NCBI GenBank assembly: GCA_903934275.1 | Contig: CAIZNF010000099.1 | Span: forward strand, 1-8,676 | DNA: 8,676 nucleotides | Origin: an uncultured Nitrosomonadales bacterium | Lineage (GTDB): Bacteria > Pseudomonadota > Gammaproteobacteria > Burkholderiales > Gallionellaceae | Reading direction: 5' to 3' | Shown: piece by piece, positions 1 to 5,657 of the stretch | How positions within the stretch are numbered: position 1 is the first letter of the stretch | How the letters are laid out: each line of letters starts with the position of its first letter | Notes under the pieces: generated by a model | The model's input: only the letters and a program-made list of their open reading frames with translations | The model's database searches: none | What the model was told of the DNA's origin: nothing | Made by a program: the position numbers and the translations under genes

Positions 1-887
1 ACGCTCATCACTGCCCCGGTCCAGATAACTATATCGTTTAAATTCTGGCGCGAAGTGCTTTAAAACATGTAACGCGGCACTATCGGATAGTGTTTCGCCT
101 GCACGAGATGGCAAATAGGAATAGCATCTGTCATCCCCAATGCACGTAATGTTAAATCCCGCGATCACATTTTGTTTCAGATGTGCAAGATTTCGACTGA
201 GATAGGTAATGGATCCGATAGTTTCCGGTATGAAAATTATGCGGTATGTATAACGCCGATTAGGCAATGTCTCCAGCCATTTAGCCAAGTATGTGGCCAC
301 ACAGGGCCCCGATAATTCATTGTTAGCCATTGAAGGGTGGCAAACATAAGTCGATAAAATACCTCCTGCGTCGTCGCACCCGGAATCACCAACTCACCGT
401 AAGACAAAGAGCCGGGCGCAAGTGTCGCATCAATGCAAACTCGATACTTCCCAGGCTTTAAATTCTGGCGGTCGCGGTGACTCAAACAAAATCCCCAGCA
501 AGATGAATAATAGGACGTGATATAAGGAATGGCCTCTGGCTGCTCAGGAAGAGAATGCAAATGTGCCTGTAGTTCCTCGAGATCAAGTGTTGCATCTACC
601 GGAACGGAATAGCTTACCAGATGCAAATTGTGCTTTGAAAAATCGACGACGCGCCTGCCATCCGATCCTTCGATCCATGCTTCATGAACATGCCATTCAT
701 CGGGTATCGTCCAGTCAAACACTTGGCTGCCAGACGGCACTTCATGAATACTGAGCGAGGGGAGAAGCTCTTTCAATATGCGGAGTGTTTCTCGAACCCC
801 TTCGCCCATAATACTTCTGTTGATTGGCCATAAACGGCTTGCCAAAGCATAAATGGATTCACCTATATTATATTTTGACTCTGTCAC
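1..887 (-). pseudogene. DUF4910/DUF2172 aminopeptidase-like protein, frameshifted and cut by the window edge
   Basis: This gene matches the DUF4910 family (with an embedded DUF2172, M28-peptidase-like fold), putative zinc hydrolases common in surface-polysaccharide clusters; their substrate is unknown to me. The chosen start is the GTG at 887, which overlaps the TGA of the upstream methyltransferase (GTGA). The N-terminal segment LWPINRSIMGEGVRETL (residues 19-35) and [13 protein letters not shown] (164-176) read normally. After codon 176, near 360/361, the family pattern continues in another frame: [19 protein letters not shown], then a stretch with [17 protein letters not shown], then LDRGSDER at the window edge. 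One missing base explains this. Without repair, translation ends at 237 after 40 unrelated residues. The CHPS histidine and the PETIGS glutamate, likely metal-site residues, survive in the displaced frame. About 296 residues are visible and the rest (the family is roughly 430 residues) lies outside. It could be a true pseudogene or a sequencing error. An ATG at 941 is less likely because it would overlap the upstream gene by 58 bases. Confidence 0.8.
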
Positions 888-1786
888 TCTGTTTTTACCG
901 CATGAACTACAAATGAGGAGGACATGAACATGCCTCGCCAATCAGTTGGGTTTTCAAACTCGCAGCTTAGCCTCCTGAATTCTTCGGTGTCAGAGTGCTC
1001 AAATTCTGGCGGCAATGCATGATAGTGGTAATAGTAAATTCCTTTTAGAGCGAATCCCGCCGGAGCCAGCACATCCTTTTCCACTGTCAGCGGATTATGG
1101 TAGAGCGAAAATATTTTTTGCTCGTCGATAGTAAGGAATTTTTTGGTGGCGGTAGAAAGGCTAAATTTGTCGTCTAAAAATGAGGCGAGACGCGTCTTTA
1201 AACCAGGGGTTAAGGAAGTACTTGGGATAAGTTTTTTGAGAAAAAAATCAGACGTATAGGAATTTTGCGAGAATAAGGAGAAGAGTTCATTTCTAAGGCT
1301 AAAAATAAAATCGCCACCCTTCGGAAGAAGATCCGAAATTTGACTGATCGTAGCGCTAAAGTTTCTGCTGTAATACAAAGAGCCTAGACCAACTATGCAG
1401 TCATAAAAACCGGGTGAGATGCCTTCAATTTTTTCCATGTTATTCCGGCTGACTCTGGCCGGGTCCAAGTCGTTGGACAATAATAATTGTTTCGTCTGCT
1501 CGATCATTTCATTGGAATAATCAAAACCATCTGCGTTATATCCTTCTCGCAGGAAAGCCAATAAAGGCAGGCCGCAACCACAGCCTATATCCAGCATCCG
1601 GTCGGGTTGTATGGCCGACAAAAGATTTAGAAAAATCTTTAAGCGAAAAACATGCTCCGGATATAACTTGGCTAAATCATTTGCTTGGTATTGCTCACCG
1701 TAATTTTTGGCTCCCATGCCAAAAAATTTATACGCATCCACATCTTCGTCATTCATTGACAGCGGGTCATTCATAATCTCTCGCAT
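884..1786 (-). CDS. class I SAM-dependent methyltransferase
   Basis: This is a 300-residue soluble protein with a Rossmann-type methyltransferase core. Motif I is MLDIGCGCGLPLLAF (residues 64-78), followed by an acidic residue after strand 2 in GFDYSNEMI (87-95), a strand-4 region around YDCIVGLGSLYY, and a post-motif LLPKGGDFIFSLR (153-165). The C-terminal 130 residues, rich in aromatic residues (YYYHYH at 251-256), probably form a substrate-specific cap. The acceptor cannot be read from the sequence; a sugar hydroxyl or amine is inferred from the glycan-cluster setting. The start is uncertain: ATG codons occur at 1786 and 1774, and the second has GAGAG close upstream. The stop overlaps the GTG of the DUF4910 gene by four bases, which suggests translational coupling. 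An 83-base gap separates it from the upstream glycosyltransferase. The family call is firm; the function is open. Confidence 0.85.
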   Translation of the reverse strand: MREIMNDPLSMNDEDVDAYKFFGMGAKNYGEQYQANDLAKLYPEHVFRLKIFLNLLSAIQPDRMLDIGCGCGLPLLAFLREGYNADGFDYSNEMIEQTKQLLLSNDLDPARVSRNNMEKIEGISPGFYDCIVGLGSLYYSRNFSATISQISDLLPKGGDFIFSLRNELFSLFSQNSYTSDFFLKKLIPSTSLTPGLKTRLASFLDDKFSLSTATKKFLTIDEQKIFSLYHNPLTVEKDVLAPAGFALKGIYYYHYHALPPEFEHSDTEEFRRLSCEFENPTDWRGMFMSSSFVVHAVKTE

Positions 1787-1869
1787 TTCTTAACGAACAA
1801 TTTAATCACTAAATTCGAACGGGGGAAGAACCCGTCAGTTCTGCAAATCACACTTTATAAGCGTTGAAA
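1787..1869 (-). other. longest intergenic gap in the cluster, with a weak hairpin
   Basis: This 83-base gap between the glycosyltransferase stop and the methyltransferase start is the longest in the window. It contains a 5-bp perfect inverted repeat, ACGGG (1819-1823) and CCCGT (1831-1835), with a 7-base loop. No run of T follows on the minus strand, so it is not a typical intrinsic terminator. A poor promoter-like pair (TTGTTA, 15 bases, TATAAA) overlaps the glycosyltransferase end, but its spacing is short. Nothing here is convincing on its own. Confidence 0.3.
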
Positions 1870-2511
1870 TTAGTTAACAACTTCATTCCAAAGTGCTCGC
1901 AACAATCGCATATTTGCAGAGAAACGACGCCCGAAACGCGGTGCATCAACTCTCTCTCTGGTTTTAACGGGAAGTTGGATTATTTTCTTACCATTTTTTG
2001 CCGCATAAATAGCCAGCTCTGTACCAATTGATTCGCGGGAGTCAAAATGCCCAAGCTCTTTATAGACGCTTATTCTATAAGCTTTCATTCCGCATAGCGG
2101 GTCGTGAATACCCCACTTTATTAAGGATAACCACGCAAATATATGCTCGGCTAATCGTTGGCGACGATCCCGGATACCCACTACCACATCGGCACCGTCA
2201 TTCAGTGCGTTGATAAAGGGTGACAAAATGGAAGGGTCGTGCTGACCATCCGCATCCAGAGTAATAATATATTCGCAACCTAATTCATCGGCTCTCGCAA
2301 AGCCTGAGTTCAATGCCTGATCGTAGCCGCGATTCTTTTTATGCCGAACTACTATGGCGCCCGCCGTTGCAGCCAACTCCCCCGTTTTGTCGCTGGATCC
2401 ATCGTCAACAACAATTGGACTGCCATATTGCAAACTACTGGACACTATTGAAGCTATTGTCCCGGACTCATTGAGTGCGGGGATCACGATGCAAATCCGG
2501 TTGCACGCCAT
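1870..2511 (-). CDS. family 2 glycosyltransferase, DPM1-like, without membrane segments
   Basis: This is a 213-residue GT-A fold glycosyltransferase (GT2). The nucleotide-binding N-terminus reads ICIVIPALNESGTI (6-19), then VVDDGSSD (34-41), and the metal-binding DxD element is LDADGQHDP (85-93). HDPLCGMKAYR (136-146) is typical of the branch containing dolichol/polyprenyl-phosphate mannosyl- or glucosyltransferases. No hydrophobic C-terminal helices are present, so the protein is probably cytosolic or only peripherally bound. It may transfer a sugar to undecaprenyl phosphate or extend a lipid-linked glycan; donor and acceptor are not readable. The ATG at 2511 is the only sensible start: the same frame meets a TGA just upstream. 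No Shine-Dalgarno sequence precedes it, but a short upstream reading frame ends in TAATG across this start, so translation may depend on coupling. Confidence 0.9.
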   Translation of the reverse strand: MACNRICIVIPALNESGTIASIVSSSLQYGSPIVVDDGSSDKTGELAATAGAIVVRHKKNRGYDQALNSGFARADELGCEYIITLDADGQHDPSILSPFINALNDGADVVVGIRDRRQRLAEHIFAWLSLIKWGIHDPLCGMKAYRISVYKELGHFDSRESIGTELAIYAAKNGKKIIQLPVKTRERVDAPRFGRRFSANMRLLRALWNEVVN

Positions 2512-2540
2512 TATTCAATATCAGTCAAAATTTCAAGCAT
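2511..2540 (-). CDS. possible 9-codon leader peptide MLEILTDIE
   Basis: A tiny reading frame sits between the sugar O-methyltransferase stop and the glycosyltransferase start. Its ATG at 2540 has a good Shine-Dalgarno sequence, and its TAA shares one base with the glycosyltransferase ATG (TAATG). The glycosyltransferase itself lacks a ribosome-binding site, so this frame could deliver ribosomes to it by termination-reinitiation. The peptide matches nothing I recognise. The call rests only on signal placement and could be coincidence. Confidence 0.3.
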   Translation of the reverse strand: MLEILTDIE

Positions 2541-2550
2541 GTTGCACCTC
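2541..2550 (-). promoter_or_regulatory. Shine-Dalgarno sequence before the mini-ORF
   Basis: The minus strand reads GAGGTG at 2550-2545, followed by CAAC and the ATG at 2540. The GAGG core is six bases from the ATG, and its first G is the last base of the upstream TAG stop. This is one of the better ribosome-binding sites in the window, yet it serves a 9-codon frame rather than the glycosyltransferase. Confidence 0.45.
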
Positions 2551-3683
2551 TACGCGCTCGCAAGCTTTTTATAAAGGTATTCTCTATACCGCCCATTGCC
2601 GCCCGCCCATGGTGATAATGTCCGGTAAATTTCTTGGTACGATTTCCCGATAGGGAACTCACTAGCCAAGACCTCAACGTGCCGTGGCGAATCAGGAAAT
2701 AAAAGAACATCGGAATTTTGGTGAAAAATATAACTTGGCTTCCATTGTTTGTTCATCAAGTCGAAATAGTTTTCTACGGATGAGCGAGCCATTTCAGAAA
2801 ATGAATTGCAGTTGTACACAATATCAACGTGGACATTTATTTTATCCGCCAAATCGCTTGGCACCAGCGTAACGAGTGCTGAGTCGTGCTTGATGCAGCC
2901 ATCGATTGCAAAATCAACCGCAATGCCACAGCAACTAAGCCAGTAATATTGCACACATAAAGTTTCAAACAGATCAACGATGATCCACCGATGTTTTTTG
3001 CTGGGACATCTCTTAAAGAGCTGGTACGCAACGCCACCATATCCCCCGCCGATTTCCAGTACGGTCGCCCCCGAAGTATTTACATCTTCTGCCAACCCAA
3101 GAATTTTTTCTGCATGATAATCATGGCGGCAAAGATCGGGAGAAACGAGATTGTCGCCAAACTGGACGCCGTAAGGCATGCCAACATCAGGCATTGAAAG
3201 ATATGGTTCCGGTGTCGAATTGGTATAGTCTAGCCATGTGTCTACATCGCAGAGTATGCCGTTAATTAAGCTTTTTTGCTTTGTAGTGTCGCAAAAGTCC
3301 GCATATGTGCCGGTAACAATTCCGTAAGATGCATCGTGCCTGAATAAGCTGGAAAACGCTTGAAAAAGAGCGTCGGTGTCTGATGCCTGTAATGCAGAAA
3401 GGTAGGTGGCACGCCGATTTTCGTTCAGCCATTTCCACTCCCCATCTGCGGCATATTCTTTGGAATAAATTCTGCTGGCTTCTGCGATTGTTTTGCATAT
3501 TCCGATACGGCGTTCCCGACCATCCTCAGTCTTGAAACTGACTTTCTTGCCAGGAACTGAACACTTTAAATCATGCCCGTCAGCTTGGAGAGGGTGCGTC
3601 TGCGTTTCAACCCTGGGCCATGTATATTGATGTCTACGCGGAAATTTTGGCAAACAATAAGCAGGTTCTTTTGGCATTTTCAT
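2550..3683 (-). CDS. putative sugar O-methyltransferase
   Basis: This 377-residue protein resembles the putative sugar O-methyltransferase family (I recall it as the NanM-type family, TIGR04371; not checked). Typical elements are RHDYHAEKI (186-194), a glycine-rich SAM-binding motif VLEIGGGYGGVAY (208-220), an acidic residue after strand 2 in IIVDLFETL (234-242), IVYNCNSFSEM (288-298) and a C-terminal YREYLYKK (366-373). The long N-terminal region (about residues 1-180) is part of the family pattern and probably helps bind substrate. The expected reaction is transfer of a methyl group from SAM to a sugar hydroxyl, which could cap or decorate the glycan; the actual acceptor is unknown. The start is ATG at 3683, with another ATG two codons later and only a weak ribosome-binding site. 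It lies 32 bases after the NeuB-like gene, in the same operon. Confidence 0.8.
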   Translation of the reverse strand: MKMPKEPAYCLPKFPRRHQYTWPRVETQTHPLQADGHDLKCSVPGKKVSFKTEDGRERRIGICKTIAEASRIYSKEYAADGEWKWLNENRRATYLSALQASDTDALFQAFSSLFRHDASYGIVTGTYADFCDTTKQKSLINGILCDVDTWLDYTNSTPEPYLSMPDVGMPYGVQFGDNLVSPDLCRHDYHAEKILGLAEDVNTSGATVLEIGGGYGGVAYQLFKRCPSKKHRWIIVDLFETLCVQYYWLSCCGIAVDFAIDGCIKHDSALVTLVPSDLADKINVHVDIVYNCNSFSEMARSSVENYFDLMNKQWKPSYIFHQNSDVLLFPDSPRHVEVLASEFPIGKSYQEIYRTLSPWAGGNGRYREYLYKKLASA

Positions 3684-3715
3684 TATCTGGTTAAATTTAT
3701 AAACTTGCTAGACTA

Positions 3716-4795
3716 TTATTCAAGGTCGTCCCACTTAAGATAGTCACCCACTTTCTTCGGGTGACGCAGTCGCTTTCCAAGCACCTTGTTGATTTCGTAT
3801 GGAGGCAAGGCATCTGTGGGACAGGGGCGAAGTACCGTGAGGTTTTCGCGAATTAGCATGGAGCCCTGTGCCAAATCCTCCCCTAGCCGGATAGCGCGCC
3901 GCTGCAGAACCGCAGTTTCTATTTCGTTGCCTTCAATTTTTTTTACGCCCGCCCCCAGACTATTTTCGAGCTCGCGTGTACGATCAACCATCTCGCGCCA
4001 GGATTTCGGACTCATTGAAAACGCATGATCTGGGCCGCTGCGCATTGCATTATCCGTAAAATGCTTTTCAATTATCCTTGATCCCAAGGTCACTGCACCA
4101 AGTACAGTGGCATGTCCAAGCGTGTGATCACTCAAACCCAAAACCATATCAGGGTACATTTCCCGATAAGTTCGCAACACCTTTAATTGGATAAATTTGA
4201 AATTCTTCAGGCTTGCGGTGTAATTGGTATTGCACTGAAGGAGTGCCAATTGCGGATTAATTTGAAGCGCTGTTCCAACGGCTCGCTGAACATCGTCCAT
4301 CGTTGACGCGCCGGTTGCGAGAATATAGGGTTTGTTTTTGCTGGCAATGTGTTCAATAATTTCCAGCCAAGTGATGTCACCCGAACCGACCTTGTATGCA
4401 GGCACATACGGATCAATATGGTCAACCAGATCCAGCGCATAAGGACTGGTGAAAAAGGCAATGCCTGCTTCGTCGCAAGTTTTTTTCAGTGTTTCTGTCC
4501 AGTCCAGACTGACGCTTGCGTCCTTGTAAACTTCAAAAACTGATTTGCCCCATTTCGCCTGATGGGATTGCTGACCGCCTAATGTCTTGAAGCCCCGGTC
4601 GCTAACGATCGTTTCCGCTTTAAAATGCTGGAACTTAGCCGCATCTGCCCCTGCTTCAGCAGCTTGAAAAATCAGATCCTTGGCGCGATTGAGGTCGCCG
4701 TCATGATTGGCGGCAATATCCGCAATAAAATAAACAGGGTGGTCGCGCCCGATTATTTTTCCCTGGATTTCCAGATTAGGGTTAGGTGATGTCAT
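3716..4795 (-). CDS. NeuB-family sialic/nonulosonic acid synthase-like protein
   Basis: This 359-residue protein has the two-domain layout of NeuB/LegI/PseI enzymes, which condense an aldose with phosphoenolpyruvate. The TIM barrel covers about residues 15-280. FIADIAANHDGD is at 23-34, AKFQHFK (53-59) gives the usual Lys and Gln, AYKVGSGD at 133-140, LSDH (221-224) and EKHF (243-246) give two histidines that match the manganese ligands of Neisseria NeuB, and GPDHAFSM is at 254-261. A C-terminal SAF (antifreeze-like) domain covers about 298-359, with R323 at the place of the substrate-binding arginine. Two catalytic acidic positions are Asp (D26, D140) where NeuB has Glu. The ATG at 4795 is chosen over one at 4825 because GAGGGA precedes it at good distance and it gives a family-like N-terminus. 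It overlaps the reductase gene by 14 bases. Its stop is a double TAA TAG. The family is certain; the sugar made is not. Confidence 0.93.
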   Translation of the reverse strand: MTSPNPNLEIQGKIIGRDHPVYFIADIAANHDGDLNRAKDLIFQAAEAGADAAKFQHFKAETIVSDRGFKTLGGQQSHQAKWGKSVFEVYKDASVSLDWTETLKKTCDEAGIAFFTSPYALDLVDHIDPYVPAYKVGSGDITWLEIIEHIASKNKPYILATGASTMDDVQRAVGTALQINPQLALLQCNTNYTASLKNFKFIQLKVLRTYREMYPDMVLGLSDHTLGHATVLGAVTLGSRIIEKHFTDNAMRSGPDHAFSMSPKSWREMVDRTRELENSLGAGVKKIEGNEIETAVLQRRAIRLGEDLAQGSMLIRENLTVLRPCPTDALPPYEINKVLGKRLRHPKKVGDYLKWDDLE

Positions 4796-5657
4796 GGTAT
4801 TCCCTCGCAACCAGCCTGATTTCATCTTTTAAATCAGGCAGCTTAATACCAAAAGTTTCTTCGAATCTTGAACAATCCATCCGCATATCTTTGGGTCGGT
4901 ATGCTTTTAAAAAATGCGCTTCACTTGAATATATACGCGACATGGTGCTTGTTGGAAGTTCAAGGTATTCCGCAAAGGCAAAGTCGAAATCGGCTTTGCT
5001 CATGCCGTTATGTGATCCGAGATTAAAAATGCCAAGCGGATTTTTTTCGATGACAAGCTGAATCATTCCAGCCAGAGTTGCCATAGACAAAGGGCTGAAA
5101 AAAACATCTCTTAGTACTTGAATCTGTTTGCCGTCCCGCAGCGAGGTGAAAACCCAATCAGTAATGCTTTCCCGATTGCTAACTTTGCTGCGCCCGATGA
5201 AATTGGTTCGAAGTATCGTGCTGGGAACATGTGCAGCAGCCAGCTCACCTGCATATTTTGAAAACGCGTAGTTATTCGTCAGCGTAACTTGATCTTCAGT
5301 ATGTACTGCCATACCGTCATACACTTGGTCGGTGGAAATTTGAACAAGATGAGAGGCAGTCCCAGTTTTCAAAATCCAGAGCACCAGATTCTCGACGGTT
5401 AATGTATTGGCTAAATATGCGGCGTTGGGCTGTTCTTGACACTGCTCAACGCTGGTCAAACCAACAAGATTAATTATGATGTCAGGCTTGGCCTGCTCCA
5501 TCAATTCAAAGGCGCTGGACCTGTTATCCAAATCGGCCAGCAAGTCAGCCCTTCCCGATCTGGCATGAGTAACAACGTGATATCCGCAACTTTTAAGATG
5601 CGGAACCAACGTCGTTCCAAGCAATCCGGTAGCACCGGTGACTAAAATACTTTTCAT
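4782..5657 (-). CDS. RmlD-like SDR sugar-nucleotide reductase
   Basis: This 291-residue extended short-chain dehydrogenase/reductase is most like dTDP-4-dehydrorhamnose reductase (RmlD). The NAD(P)-binding motif TGATGLLG is at residues 7-14, the active-site serine/threonine is in ISTDQVYDG (107-115), the catalytic pair is Y130 and K134 in NYAFSKYAGE, and the RmlD-type C-terminal RPKDMRMD is at 254-261. It probably reduces a keto group or sets stereochemistry on a sugar or ulosonic acid intermediate. No other rhamnose-pathway gene is seen here, so a rhamnose role is not supported. The ATG at 5657 shares one base with the TGA of the fusion gene (TGATG), favouring reinitiation; a TTG three bases upstream is also open. 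Its 3' end overlaps the NeuB-like gene. The fold is firm, the substrate is inference. Confidence 0.88.
   Translation of the reverse strand: MKSILVTGATGLLGTTLVPHLKSCGYHVVTHARSGRADLLADLDNRSSAFELMEQAKPDIIINLVGLTSVEQCQEQPNAAYLANTLTVENLVLWILKTGTASHLVQISTDQVYDGMAVHTEDQVTLTNNYAFSKYAGELAAAHVPSTILRTNFIGRSKVSNRESITDWVFTSLRDGKQIQVLRDVFFSPLSMATLAGMIQLVIEKNPLGIFNLGSHNGMSKADFDFAFAEYLELPTSTMSRIYSSEAHFLKAYRPKDMRMDCSRFEETFGIKLPDLKDEIRLVAREYHDIT
4796..4806 (-). promoter_or_regulatory. Shine-Dalgarno sequence that decides the NeuB-like start
   Basis: The minus strand carries GAGGGA (4806-4801) and a 5-base spacer before the ATG at 4795. It lies inside the end of the upstream reductase gene. This supports the internal start over the ATG at 4825, and so a 14-base gene overlap. 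Confidence 0.65.

Noticed and set aside
355..365. Programmed -1 frameshifting in the DUF4910 gene.
   Set aside because: The local bases GAG GTA TTT TAT do not form an X XXY YYZ slippery heptamer and I see no strong downstream structure; a one-base deletion or error is simpler.
888..941. An ATG start at 941 for the DUF4910 gene.
   Set aside because: It would overlap the methyltransferase gene by 58 bases and add a non-family stretch; the GTG at 887 gives a four-base overlap and a family-like beginning.
1819..1835. A hairpin between the glycosyltransferase and methyltransferase as an intrinsic terminator.
   Set aside because: The stem is only 5 bp and no T-run follows on the transcribed side; the downstream genes continue the same cluster.
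4796..4825. A longer N-terminus for the NeuB-like protein starting at 4825.
   Set aside because: It would deepen the overlap with the reductase gene, its extra residues (MKSGWLRGNT) are not family-like, and the ATG at 4795 has a much better ribosome-binding site.
4782..5657. Assignment of the reductase as RmlD of a dTDP-rhamnose pathway.
   Set aside because: No rmlA, rmlB or rmlC partner is present in the window, and it is embedded between cytidylyltransferase and NeuB-like genes, so only the fold is claimed.
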